A DNA stretch of 64,000 nt from Yinghuangia soli (GTDB taxonomy: Bacteria > Actinomycetota > Actinomycetes > Streptomycetales > Streptomycetaceae), in the NCBI RefSeq assembly GCF_021502675.1, contig NZ_JAKFHA010000024.1, positions 62,001 to 126,000 of the forward strand. Direction: 5' to 3'. Under the pieces are notes generated by a model. The model ran no database searches. It was not told the DNA's origin and saw nothing but the letters and a program-made list of their open reading frames with translations. The position numbers and the translations under genes are program-made. Within the stretch, counting starts at the first letter, position 1; every line of letters starts with the position of its first letter. Shown here piece by piece: positions 33,863 to 42,213 of this stretch.

Positions 33863-35314
33863 CTACTCCGTCGTATCCGGCGCCTGCCGGGGTCCGGGCA
33901 CCCGGCCCTGCCCCTGAACCGTCGGGTGGGCCATCCCTAGCGGGTCCAGGATGCGCTCGGCCTCGGCGGGGGTCAGCAGGGACTCCTCTACCGCCAGGTC
34001 GCGGACACTGCGCCTCGTCGCCGAAGACCGCTGGGCAAGTTCGGTGGCCTTGCCGTACCCCAGTACGGGGTTGAGCGCGGTCGCCAGCCCGGGCGACCGC
34101 TCGGCCAAACCGCGCGTCCGGTCGGCATCCGCGCCGATACCCGAGACGCATTTTGCGCCCAGCACGCGGCACGCGGCGTCCAGGCGCTTGACGGCGGTGA
34201 GGAGATGGTGCGCAATCAGGGGTTCGAACGCGTTCAGCTGGAGCTGGCCGGCCTGCGCGGCCAGAGTCACCGCGGCATCCGAGCCCACGACGTCGAAGCA
34301 CACCTGGTTGACCGCTTCGGGGATCACCGGATTGACCTTCCCGGGCATGATGCTCGATCCGGCCTGGACGCTGGGGAGGTGAAGCTCACCGAATCCGCCC
34401 TGCGGTCCCGAGGCGAGGAGTCTCAGGTCGTTGCACACTTTGCCGAGCCGCAGCGCGAACCGGCGCAGTGCCCCTGACAGTTCGAGGAATCCACCGACTC
34501 CCTGCGTGGACTCGATCGGATCCCTGGCCGCGAGCACGGGAACACCTGACAACGCGGCCAGGGCCGCCACCGCCGCCTCCCGGAACCCCCGGTCGGCGTT
34601 CAGACCGGTGCCGATGGCAGTGCCGCCGAGATTCACCTCGCACAGCGCCCCCGCGGCGCGGCGCACGACCTCGGCGTCGTCGGCCACCGTCAGGGCGAAG
34701 GCCCGGAACTCCTGCCCCAAGGTCATGGGCACTGCATCCTGCAGCTGGGTGCGCCCCAGCTTCACCACCCCGGCGAACCGCGATGCGCGTTCGCCGAAAG
34801 CAGCCGCCAGCCCCTCCATGGTGTCGGCGAGTTCGGCGGCCGCACTGTACAGGGCCAGCTTGACGGCGGTGGGGTAGACGTCGTTGGTGCTTTGACCGCG
34901 GTTGACGTCGTCGTTCGGGTGCAGATGCCTGTAGTCGCCGCGGTCATGGCCCAGCAGTTCGAGACCGCGGTTCGCGATGACCTCGTTGGCGTTCATGTTC
35001 GAGGACGTTCCTGCCCCGCCCTGGAGCACATCCACCGTGAAGAACTCGTGGAGCCGGCCGGCGCGGACCTCCGTGCATGCCGCAGTGATCGCACCCGCCC
35101 GGCCCTCTGGCAGCGTCCCCAGCGCGAGATGCGCTGCCGCGGCGGCCTGCTTCACACAAGCAAGTGCGGAGACCAACCCCGGATGCCACGACAGGGGCAC
35201 CCCGGTCAGCGGGAAATTCTCCATCGCCCGGAGGGTGTGGATGCCGTAGTAGGCATCCCAGGGAATCTCCCGCTCCCCCAGCAAGTCGCGCTCCACACGC
35301 ATCGCAGTAACCAC
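33863..35314 (-). CDS. Aspartate ammonia-lyase/fumarase-family lyase
   Basis: 483 residues from GTG at 35314 with AGGAG 7 bases upstream; an ATG four codons later is an alternative. Motifs: IPWDAYYGIHTLRAMENFPL, QGGAGTSSNMNANEVIANR, NRGQSTNDVYPTA, VVKLGRTQLQDAVPMTLGQE and the superfamily signature GSSIMPGKVNP, whose first Ser is catalytic. The YYGIHTLRA start and overall length suit aspartases more than fumarases. It would convert aspartate to fumarate and ammonia. It lies just downstream of the RpiR gene, same strand, with an operator-like repeat between them. Confidence 0.88.
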   Translation of the reverse strand: MVTAMRVERDLLGEREIPWDAYYGIHTLRAMENFPLTGVPLSWHPGLVSALACVKQAAAAAHLALGTLPEGRAGAITAACTEVRAGRLHEFFTVDVLQGGAGTSSNMNANEVIANRGLELLGHDRGDYRHLHPNDDVNRGQSTNDVYPTAVKLALYSAAAELADTMEGLAAAFGERASRFAGVVKLGRTQLQDAVPMTLGQEFRAFALTVADDAEVVRRAAGALCEVNLGGTAIGTGLNADRGFREAAVAALAALSGVPVLAARDPIESTQGVGGFLELSGALRRFALRLGKVCNDLRLLASGPQGGFGELHLPSVQAGSSIMPGKVNPVIPEAVNQVCFDVVGSDAAVTLAAQAGQLQLNAFEPLIAHHLLTAVKRLDAACRVLGAKCVSGIGADADRTRGLAERSPGLATALNPVLGYGKATELAQRSSATRRSVRDLAVEESLLTPAEAERILDPLGMAHPTVQGQGRVPGPRQAPDTTE

Positions 35315-35360
35315 GCCATCACTCCTCGCCGCGGGCCTCGGGCAGGCCGCTCGGCTGAGC

Positions 35361-35374
35361 GTAACGTTCATTAC
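35361..35374 (-). promoter_or_regulatory. Candidate RpiR operator GTAACGTTCATTAC
   Basis: Differs at two symmetric positions from GTAACATTCGTTAC at 33664-33677. It lies 47 bases upstream of the aspartase-type gene and downstream of the RpiR coding end. A further half site GTTAC is at 35408-35412. Confidence 0.6.
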
Positions 35375-35433
35375 AAATCAGTTCTACATGATGATCTTGT
35401 ATCTCATGTTACGCCGACTCGGCTCCCGTGCTG

Positions 35434-36297
35434 TCAGTACAGTCCGGCTCGCCGAGCTGCTTCCTCGCCTGCCTTCATCCGCTCGTGCGCGTCCGCGCCG
35501 AGCGAAGTCAGGACTCCGGCGACTACGGCCTCCACGACGGCGAGCGTCGGCACCAGACTGTCGTAGGCCGAGGGCGACTCGACCCGGCAGGGCAGTACGA
35601 CGTCGGCATGGGCCGTGACCGGCGACAGCCACGTGTCGGTGAACAGGATCACCTTGCCGCCGCGCTCACGGATCATCTGGGCCACGGCCACCTTGTCGGG
35701 CTCGTAGCGTCGGTAGTCGAACACCACGGCGACATCCCGACGGCCAAGCGATGCCAATGCGGCCGCGCGCTCGACGTCGGCGCCGGGCAGCATGTGCACA
35801 TCGTCGCGCATCTGCATCATGTGCAGCCCCAAGTAGCGGGCCAGGAGGTCGGTGAACCGGCCTCCCGCAACCGTGACCCGCCGACGTCGGTCGACGAGTA
35901 GTTCCACGGCCCGTTCAAGGTCGTGCGGCGGCAACTCGAGGAACGTGCGCTCGATGGCCCCGGAGAACAAGCTGCCGCTGGACTGCTGGAGCCCGACGAC
36001 CGAACCGGTATCGGCCCCGGTACCGGGCGCGCCCACCAGCGTCACCGGCGACGCGTTGCGTTCGTCGAGTTCCTCGCGCAGAGCCGCTTGGAAGTCGGGG
36101 AACCCCCGGTATCCCAAGCGGTTGACGAATCGCAGCACAGTCGGCGCACTCACCGATGCCTTGGCGGCCAGGGCGGCCACGGTCTCGAAGCCGGCAGACG
36201 GGAATCCCGCGAGCAGAACGCGGCCCACTTTGCGCTCGGCAGGGCTGCAGTCCCCGAGGCCCTGCCGAATCTGCTCGGCGAGCCCACCAGAAACCAT
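35434..36297 (-). CDS. RpiR/MurR-family regulator with SIS domain
   Basis: 287 residues; ATG at 36297 with GGAG close by. The N-terminal RpiR helix-turn-helix reads LAGFPSAGFETVAALAAKAS, then APTVLRFVNRLGYRGFPDFQ. The C-terminal SIS domain (about 125-260) has VTVAGGRFTDLLARYLG and VAVVFDYRRYEPDKV, then KVILFTDTWLSPVTAHADVV. SIS domains usually bind phosphosugars, but several RpiR members control amino-acid or peptide use. With two matching operator candidates in the aspartase and importer promoters, it is the likely regulator of this locus. Confidence 0.92.
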   Translation of the reverse strand: MVSGGLAEQIRQGLGDCSPAERKVGRVLLAGFPSAGFETVAALAAKASVSAPTVLRFVNRLGYRGFPDFQAALREELDERNASPVTLVGAPGTGADTGSVVGLQQSSGSLFSGAIERTFLELPPHDLERAVELLVDRRRRVTVAGGRFTDLLARYLGLHMMQMRDDVHMLPGADVERAAALASLGRRDVAVVFDYRRYEPDKVAVAQMIRERGGKVILFTDTWLSPVTAHADVVLPCRVESPSAYDSLVPTLAVVEAVVAGVLTSLGADAHERMKAGEEAARRAGLY

Positions 36298-36628
36298 CGT
36301 CTCCAGGTCCTTTCTTCGCAGTTCCCCGCGGTTGCGGACCCCCGAGCCTAGTTTGCCCGGCCGGGGCGCTGCCTGACGCGGCAGCCCCCAGGCTCACACG
36401 TCCCGCAGTCACTGCCTCGGGATCCGCCGGCCGACGTTCGCGTCGCGCCGTTCCGCTGCCGTGGGCTCAGGCGATCCGGGTCCGCCCGCATGCGCCTCCA
36501 CGGTCGGGTGGCCGTTGCCCTCTTGCTGAGGCTATGTATCCGCCAGTAAAACTATGTTTCCCTAGAGAGAACGATGTCACGGTGGGGTGGAGGCGGCCTG
36601 CCCCGCTCCGAGAAGGGCGGTTGGCGTC
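36298..36628. other. Divergent spacer between RpiR and the membrane/NCS-domain gene
   Basis: 331 bases without a supported gene. The only distinctive element is GTTTCCCTAGAGAGAAC at 36556-36572, an imperfect repeat about 57 bases upstream of the plus-strand gene; it shares TTTCCCT and GAAC with the element at 46915-46930. Confidence 0.4.
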
Positions 36629-38488
36629 ATGGACCATTCCCTCGAAAGCCCCCCGAGTCCTCCTCCGCGTGGCACCGACACGCCCGCGGACCCGGCGGCC
36701 ATCGCCGCCGGCAAGCGATCGGCCTTGCTGGACAACGCCGTTCGCGGCGCGGCGGCCGCGGGGCTGGGACTGCTCCTGGGTGCCGGAGTACTCCTGGTCG
36801 ATGCCATGGGCGGCGTGGTCGGCATGCCGGGCAAGGCCGTGCGCTACGTGTTCCTCACCGCAGCGGTCGTGGCCTGGGCGGTCGCCGCCGGTTCGGGCAG
36901 GTGGGTCGAGCGGTCCCGCAATGCGGGGCGGGTCTACGGAACCGCCGCGGCGTCGACCGGGCTGCTGTTCGCGCTGTGCGCCTACATTCCCTCGCCTGTC
37001 GCCATGAGCGTCGCCGCCTGCGCAGCGGGAATCCCGGCAGGCATCGCGGTACGAGCGAGATGGTGTATGGCGGGCGGCGCCAAGGCCGTTTCTGTCGTGA
37101 CCGGCGGAGCTCTGTGGCTCGGCGTGGCGGCAGCCGGCGTCATCTGCGGACGCCTGGCCTTTCACCCCGAAGCGGCACTCGCTGTGTGCGGCGCGGGCAT
37201 GCTCCTGCTGCATGTGCCCGCAGTGGCCGTCTCCCGGCGCACAGACGCTCCCGGATCCGCCCCGGCACTCACGGAGCCCGAGCACGGACGCGGCGACGCA
37301 ACTGGAGTGGTGCTCGGCGCCGCGGCGTTCGCCGCGACCGGCAGCGTCGTGACGTTCCTCGACCTCCAACTGTTCCAGTGGAGCGTGCTCGGCGGCGGAC
37401 AGGCCGACCGGCTGGCTGTGGGGGCCGCATTCGCGGCCGTCATCGTCGTCGGGGGAATCCGCCTCCGCCGCAGGCGTGGCGCGCGGCCCGAGCGGCCCGG
37501 GGGCCCGACGCCGTTCCTGCTGCTGGCCGCTGCCGCCGGGCCGGTGGCGACCGCCACCGCGGGGGGCAGTCGGACGGCAGTGCTCGGGCTCGCTGCGGCC
37601 GCCGGGTTCGCGACCCTCGCGGCGACCGCTGCCGCCGCAGGCTCCGGCCCACTCGTCCGGCCGCGGGCCGTACCCGTCCTGTCGATGGTGTTCGCCGGAT
37701 CCCTCACGGCGATTGCCTGGCGATGGGGAGCCGGGCAACTGGTATCGCGCGAGGATGCGACCGTCCTGCTGGCGATACCGCTCGGCGCGGTCGCCCTGGG
37801 CATCTCCCTGCGCTCGGGCCGCCGTCGGCGTCTTGCGGACCGGCGGGCCCTGCCGGTGGCATCCGCCGCCGCAGTTGTCGCGGCGCTGCTGTTCGCCATC
37901 GGGGCCGTTCCCAGCGCCGGCGATCGCGCCCATGCGGCGCAGACCGCGAGCATCGAAGTGACGGCGTCGACCGGGCTGGTGCCCGGCCAGAAGATCACCG
38001 TGACCGGACGCGGCTTCCAGCCCGGTCTGCGGGCGGTGGCCGTCGGGCAGTGCTCGGAGGGCTACACCGGTCCCCAGCACTGCGACCTCAAGGCCGGGGC
38101 GACCTTCGTCAACGTCGATGCCGACGGCAGACTGCCCAAAGTCGTTCTCACCATGGTCACTTCGGTCCACGGCGTGGACTGCATGACCCGCCAGTGCGTC
38201 ATCGGCGTCGGTCCGCTTCCCGGCACGAACCCGAAGCCGCTGGTGGATGCGAACACGGTCAACCTGCGCATCGGATTCGCCGGCGGTTCGGTCGCCGGCG
38301 ACCAGCAGCCGAACGCGCAGACCGCACCGGCCCCGGCCGGCACCGGCGGCTCGTCCGACGACGGCCCCACCACCGCGCTGTGGGCGGGGACCATGGCGTT
38401 CCTGGTGATCTGCCTCGCGGCCGCAATCCGGCGCCGTGACGCGTTCGAGGCCGATGCCGTACCTGAGGACCCGTCACCCGCGGCCTGA
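36629..38488 (+). CDS. Multi-pass membrane protein with extracellular neocarzinostatin-like domain
   Basis: 619 residues from ATG at 36629. About 13 hydrophobic segments fill residues 40-440. After the last (ASAAAVVAALLFAIGAVPS) comes an Ig-like domain of about 110 residues: IEVTASTGLVPGQKITVTGR, GFQPGLRAVAVGQC, then GPQHCD and VDCMTRQCVIGVG. The cysteine spacing and G-x-V-x-V-x-G-x-G-F-x-P-G order match the neocarzinostatin apoprotein family, including its two disulfides. A Ser/Gly/Pro linker and one more membrane helix end the protein. Neocarzinostatin proteins bind hydrophobic chromophores; here the domain may bind a ligand or partner at the cell surface. No enediyne genes are present. Confidence 0.7.
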   Translation: MDHSLESPPSPPPRGTDTPADPAAIAAGKRSALLDNAVRGAAAAGLGLLLGAGVLLVDAMGGVVGMPGKAVRYVFLTAAVVAWAVAAGSGRWVERSRNAGRVYGTAAASTGLLFALCAYIPSPVAMSVAACAAGIPAGIAVRARWCMAGGAKAVSVVTGGALWLGVAAAGVICGRLAFHPEAALAVCGAGMLLLHVPAVAVSRRTDAPGSAPALTEPEHGRGDATGVVLGAAAFAATGSVVTFLDLQLFQWSVLGGGQADRLAVGAAFAAVIVVGGIRLRRRRGARPERPGGPTPFLLLAAAAGPVATATAGGSRTAVLGLAAAAGFATLAATAAAAGSGPLVRPRAVPVLSMVFAGSLTAIAWRWGAGQLVSREDATVLLAIPLGAVALGISLRSGRRRRLADRRALPVASAAAVVAALLFAIGAVPSAGDRAHAAQTASIEVTASTGLVPGQKITVTGRGFQPGLRAVAVGQCSEGYTGPQHCDLKAGATFVNVDADGRLPKVVLTMVTSVHGVDCMTRQCVIGVGPLPGTNPKPLVDANTVNLRIGFAGGSVAGDQQPNAQTAPAPAGTGGSSDDGPTTALWAGTMAFLVICLAAAIRRRDAFEADAVPEDPSPAA

Positions 38489-38508
38489 TCGGCGAAGGGT
38501 CGCCGTTC

Positions 38509-38559
38509 GGCCGGGGGCGGTGTCCGGTGCCCGCTCGCGCACCGGACACCGCCCCGGCC
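38509..38559. terminator. Long bidirectional hairpin
   Basis: GGCCGGGGGCGGTGTCCGGTGC (38509-38530, shown here by position and ends) pairs with 38539-38559 with one bulged G, a stem of about 21 bp with an 8-base loop, between convergent genes. Confidence 0.8.
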
Positions 38560-38564
38560 CCGAC

Positions 38565-39218
38565 TCACGGCCGCGCGGCCACACGGCGACGACGTAGCAG
38601 CCATACCGCGGCGCCGGCCAGGACCACGACTCCTGCCCCGACACCGACGGCGACCGGCAGGATGCTGTCGTCGTCGGACTCGTCCGCGGCCGCCGCGGAG
38701 GACAACGTCATGAACGGCGCGGGGCTCGCCGGCTCGCACGGCACGGTGATAGGCCGAGGCTGCCGCTGGACGTCCACCACGAGCGCACCGGGGGTCACCG
38801 TGATGGGCCCGTCTCCGGCCAGGGTCGCCGTGCCGGTCATTTCACCGAGCGGCAGCGGCGACCCGGCAGGGACCGGCGGATTCGCACGCGGTCCCATCAT
38901 GCGCACCGTGGATTCCGCGGCGCCGGAAAGCGTCAGTACAGCGGTCACCTGGATGGAATTCGCGTCGTACGCCACGGGCCCGGCGAGTTGGGCCACGGGT
39001 TCGGACTTCCACGTGAAGGTGACGGCCTCCCCCGCCTTCGGATTCCGCGGAGTCGCGGTGAGGGACATCGTCACCGCTGCCTGAGTGCTGCCCACGACGG
39101 GGACTTGGCAGGTGTAGGTGACGGTGCTGTCCTCGGCATGTGCTGCTGCGGGTGCCACGATCGGTGCCACCAGGCCGAGCGGGATCACGGCGAGTGCAAC
39201 GGCTCGGGGTGTTCTCAT
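38565..39218 (-). CDS. Secreted single-TM surface protein with repeated beta-sandwich domain
   Basis: 217 residues; ATG at 39218 overlaps the previous stop as ATGA. Signal peptide ends near AAAHAED. The domain starts STVTYTCQVPVVGSTQAAVT and runs through NPKAGEAVTFTWKSEPVAQL, MMGPRANPPVPAGSPLPLGE and ITVPCEP; two cysteines frame it. Very similar domains occur in the proteins at 41250-42092 and 42214-43542. A C-terminal helix (VAVGVGAGVVVLAGAAVWLL) and RRRR tail anchor it, without an LPXTG motif. It is the last gene of a four-gene coupled operon. Confidence 0.75.
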   Translation of the reverse strand: MRTPRAVALAVIPLGLVAPIVAPAAAHAEDSTVTYTCQVPVVGSTQAAVTMSLTATPRNPKAGEAVTFTWKSEPVAQLAGPVAYDANSIQVTAVLTLSGAAESTVRMMGPRANPPVPAGSPLPLGEMTGTATLAGDGPITVTPGALVVDVQRQPRPITVPCEPASPAPFMTLSSAAAADESDDDSILPVAVGVGAGVVVLAGAAVWLLRRRRVAARP

Positions 39219-40156
39219 GGACTGCTCCTGGGGTCGGGGTTGCCGCAGACTGGGGTGCCGCGCGTGGCGCGCGTGCGGCCGAGCGCCACGAGGATTCGGA
39301 GGAGTACAAGGGCCGGAACGCCCCAGAGGAGGATGCGGAACACGGTGAGGCCCCAGGGGGATTCGAGGTCCACAGGCCAGGCCGTGATCGGCTCACGCAC
39401 CCCGGTGGCATCGACGAGTGCGACGGTGACGACCCAGCGGCCCGAGGCCGCGGACGGCAACTCCACGCGGAACGCGATCTCGGTACTGCTGCCGGGCGCG
39501 ATCGGGCCGGTACGGGCACGGTCCTGCCAATCCGGGTCCGCACCGTCCCGGCCGACCGAGACCTGGATGGTCGATGCGGCCGCGGAAGCGTTCCCTGCGT
39601 TGCCCAGGCGAAGTCGGACCGTGCGCCGCGCGGGCGCCCCGAATGCGGTCAGCAGTCCGTCCTTGCCGCTGAGTTCGGACATCGACAGGACATACCGGGA
39701 GTCCCCGGGCGGGGGCGGCCCGCCGGTGACAGGATGCGTGGACAGGACCACCGGTACCGAGGCCTCGGCGGCATCCGCACCGGAGACCATGGGGGTGTAG
39801 GCACGGACCACACACGGGCACGGCACCGGCGGAGCGGTTGCGACGAGCCGGCTGCGGAAGCGGCCCTCGTGGTCGGCGTAGGCGGTCACCGCGCCCGCGG
39901 CCGCGCAGTCTGCAGTGCCGCGCACGCGCGACGGCCCCTGACCGCACAGCATGATGCGCACGTGGGTGCGGACGGGCCAGCCTTCGCCCGCCACCGCAAC
40001 CTCGGCGCCGGCCTTCAAGTCGGCTCCCTCCAGCAGAAGTTTCGCCGGAGCGAGGGAATCGGCCGGCGCCGCTCCGGCCGTGGCCCCCGAGCAGAGCAGG
40101 AGCGCCGCTAGGCAGGCCAGACCCGTCCACGCGCGGCCGACCGCCGGCGAGTTCAG
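39215..40156 (-). CDS. Secreted/membrane-anchored surface protein, possible Ig-like or NCS-like N-domain
   Basis: About 313 residues. No ATG, GTG or TTG lies near the signal peptide; CTG at 40156 overlaps the previous stop as CTGA and is the best start, otherwise a much longer form from 40315 must be used. Signal segment TGLACLAALLLCSGATAGA is followed by LLLEGADLKAGAEVAVAGEG, reminiscent of the neocarzinostatin-type fold, with three Cys. A second domain (VRLRLGNAGNASAAASTIQV) looks like a CARDB-type beta sandwich. One C-terminal helix (LTVFRILLWGVPALVLLRIL) anchors it. Likely an accessory part of the surface complex. Confidence 0.6.
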   Translation of the reverse strand: MNSPAVGRAWTGLACLAALLLCSGATAGAAPADSLAPAKLLLEGADLKAGAEVAVAGEGWPVRTHVRIMLCGQGPSRVRGTADCAAAGAVTAYADHEGRFRSRLVATAPPVPCPCVVRAYTPMVSGADAAEASVPVVLSTHPVTGGPPPPGDSRYVLSMSELSGKDGLLTAFGAPARRTVRLRLGNAGNASAAASTIQVSVGRDGADPDWQDRARTGPIAPGSSTEIAFRVELPSAASGRWVVTVALVDATGVREPITAWPVDLESPWGLTVFRILLWGVPALVLLRILVALGRTRATRGTPVCGNPDPRSSP

Positions 40157-41253
40157 GTCCGTTCCCGGGTCGTCCGGGCGGCGCCGACGGGTCGCCCGGA
40201 CTCCTCGGTGGGTGCGCCGCCGAGCTCGTCGAAGGCCTCCTCGTTTGCCGGGTCCGTGCAAACGGCTAGGCGGCGGCGGGCGCGTCGGCGTTCCCAGCCG
40301 ACCAGGAGCCCGCACAGGACCACGGCCGCTGTGCCGAGCGCAGGCCAGGGAATGATGCGGAGGTCCACGGTCCTGGCGGCCGCCACACCGGTCGCGGGAT
40401 CGTCGACGTGCACGCGCAGTTCGAGCAGGTCGGCGAAGGGCGGTCCGTCCCAGGTCTCGGTGACGGTCATGGACTCCCCGGGGAACAGTTGGCGGCCCAG
40501 GGAGCGGGGGTCCCGCTGGAGTGCGCGCCCGAATATGCCTTCGGCGCGCAGGGAGGCGGACGGTGTGAGGATCAGCCGGCCGCGGTTGACCACCGTGAAC
40601 GTCACTTCGACTCGCCCTGTATGGCCTGGGAGGGCGAACGGCGGTGCGTCATGGTGCACGCGTACGTCCCGCAGTTCGAGTGCGGGTGCCGCGGGCCCGG
40701 GGACTCTCAGGTAGATGCGTGCACCGATGCGGTACTTGACGGCCAACCCCGAGCCGTCCTTGGGGACCGCCGACGGTTCGGCGTCCTCGGCGATCACGGC
40801 ACCGATGTGGTCGCCTGCCGAAGTCCCGGGGGGAACGTCGACGGTGAATTCGACGTTCGCTTTTCCCCCAGGGGGCAGGGTCACAGTGGAGGACGCCAGG
40901 CGGACCCACGCGGCCACGTCGCGGGCGGGCTCGGCCGCCGTGCGCAGGGCGAACGAGCCGTCGGCGGTGTGGTAGGCATCTGCTGCGTAGAGCCGGAGGG
41001 TTCTCGCCGTCTGCGAGTGGTTGGAGATCTCCACCGCATCACGGATGCCGGTGCCGCTGCCGGCCTCGAGGAAGAAGTACTGGCGGTCCGGCGTGCCGGG
41101 AAGTCGCACCGGTGTGACGCCGACGTCGCCGCTGTCGGCTGCGGACGCGTCCGGCGGTGCGGCGGCGAACAGAACTGCCAGCAGTGCCACGGCAATCCCG
41201 AACACGGTGTGGAGGCGTCCGGCGCCGGTGGTCCGCCGCTTCGCACGGGTCAC
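40153..41253 (-). CDS. DUF916-like (WxL-binding type) surface protein
   Basis: 366 residues from GTG at 41253, overlapping the LPXTG gene stop as GTGA. Signal peptide ends near ASAAD. GVTPVRLPGTPDRQYFFLEA, DAVEISNHSQTARTLRLYAA and WVRLASSTVTLPPGGKANVE, then VDVPPGTSAGDHIGAVIAE, match DUF916, the WxL-protein-binding domain. A second Ig-like part (LRDVRVHHDAPPF and VEVTFTVVNRGRLILTPSAS) and a C-terminal helix with RRRARRR tail follow. In Firmicutes such proteins partner WxL-domain and LPXTG proteins; here both lie next door. Confidence 0.75.
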   Translation of the reverse strand: MTRAKRRTTGAGRLHTVFGIAVALLAVLFAAAPPDASAADSGDVGVTPVRLPGTPDRQYFFLEAGSGTGIRDAVEISNHSQTARTLRLYAADAYHTADGSFALRTAAEPARDVAAWVRLASSTVTLPPGGKANVEFTVDVPPGTSAGDHIGAVIAEDAEPSAVPKDGSGLAVKYRIGARIYLRVPGPAAPALELRDVRVHHDAPPFALPGHTGRVEVTFTVVNRGRLILTPSASLRAEGIFGRALQRDPRSLGRQLFPGESMTVTETWDGPPFADLLELRVHVDDPATGVAAARTVDLRIIPWPALGTAAVVLCGLLVGWERRRARRRLAVCTDPANEEAFDELGGAPTEESGRPVGAARTTRERT

Positions 41254-42092
41254 CGCGGACCGCCTGTTGCCGCACCTCGTCTGCGGCGCCACGTGATCAC
41301 GACGGCCGCGGCTCCCGCCAAAAAGACGGTGCAGCCGAGAGCCGTCAGGGCCGTGATGTCGTCCAGTGCGCCTGTCTTGGGGAGGTCGCCGCTTCCTGCG
41401 GTCGACCCCGCGGCCGAGTCCGCTCCGGATGCCCCGCTTGCCGCTCCGGACGTCGCGGTGCCCTTGGTCGCGGGTGCGCTGGTGGTGACGGACACGCCGA
41501 TCGGGGTACCGCTGCTGCCTGCCGCTCCGATCGTCAGTGCCACGGGCGGGCTCTTGGCCTGGCAGGGGATGACGATCGACCGGCCGCTGTAGAGCACGTC
41601 GATGGAGAAGTCGGCGGGGGTGATGCGGACCGCGCCGGCCGCGCTGATCTTGAGAGTCCCGGTCATGTCCGCCACTGGGAGCGGCGAGTTGGCGGGAACA
41701 GCCGCGTTCTTGCGGGCACTGGCCACTTCCAGGGTGCCCGACTGCGCGCCCGCCACGGTCAGTTTGGCGGTGGTTCGGATCGTGTCCGCCGCGAAGGCGA
41801 TGGGGCTGGCCAGTTGCGTGACGGGTTCGGTCTTCCAGGTGACGGTCACGTCGTCGCCGGGCTTGGGCTGTGCGGGCGACGCGCTGAGGGTGAGTCGGAC
41901 CGCAGCGTCGACCGGACCGACCACCGGTGCGGTGCAGGTGTAGTTGGCGGTGACGGCGTCCGCTGCGGCGTCGCGGGGGGCAGCCACGGTGGACGCGGCC
42001 GCGAGGGTGAGAACGGCCCCGGCCCACAGCGCAGGGCGCTTGTGCGTGCGGTACCGCGGCATGTGCGCCGGATTGGTGGCGGGGACAGGCAT
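41250..42092 (-). CDS. LPXTG-type cell-wall surface protein
   Basis: 280 residues; ATG at 42092 with GGGAG 8 bases upstream. The repeated sandwich domain reads AVTANYTCTAPVVGPVDAAV and QPKPGDDVTVTWKTEPVTQL, ending near IVIPCQAK. A Thr/Ser/Gly/Ala-rich stalk leads to DLPKTG, a hydrophobic helix (ALTALGCTVFLAGAAAVVIT) and WRRRRG, a complete sortase sorting signal. LPKTG is the general (class A/D-like) form rather than the LAXTG used by many Streptomyces chaplins. No sortase gene lies in the window. First gene of the four-gene operon. Confidence 0.8.
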   Translation of the reverse strand: MPVPATNPAHMPRYRTHKRPALWAGAVLTLAAASTVAAPRDAAADAVTANYTCTAPVVGPVDAAVRLTLSASPAQPKPGDDVTVTWKTEPVTQLASPIAFAADTIRTTAKLTVAGAQSGTLEVASARKNAAVPANSPLPVADMTGTLKISAAGAVRITPADFSIDVLYSGRSIVIPCQAKSPPVALTIGAAGSSGTPIGVSVTTSAPATKGTATSGAASGASGADSAAGSTAGSGDLPKTGALDDITALTALGCTVFLAGAAAVVITWRRRRGAATGGPR

Positions 42093-42147
42093 GTGACGGC
42101 TCCCGTCGTACTGCGGGGTGAGGGTGGAGGAAGGCCGGTGGCCCCCG

Positions 42148-42179
42148 GAGCGGCCGGGCACCGCCCTGCCGGGCCGCTC
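42148..42179 (-). terminator. Hairpin after the WxL-like gene
   Basis: GAGCGGCCGGGCA (42148-42160) pairs with TGCCGGGCCGCTC (42167-42179), one mismatch, 34 bases beyond the stop at 42214; it separates this gene from the LPXTG operon. Confidence 0.6.
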
Positions 42180-42213
42180 GGCTCCGGCAAGGCGGTGTGT
42201 CGAGGCCGGCGGA

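Noticed and set aside
36629-38488. Enediyne biosynthesis cluster suggested by the neocarzinostatin-like domain
   Set aside because: No polyketide synthase or enediyne cassette is in the window, and the domain is part of a membrane protein.
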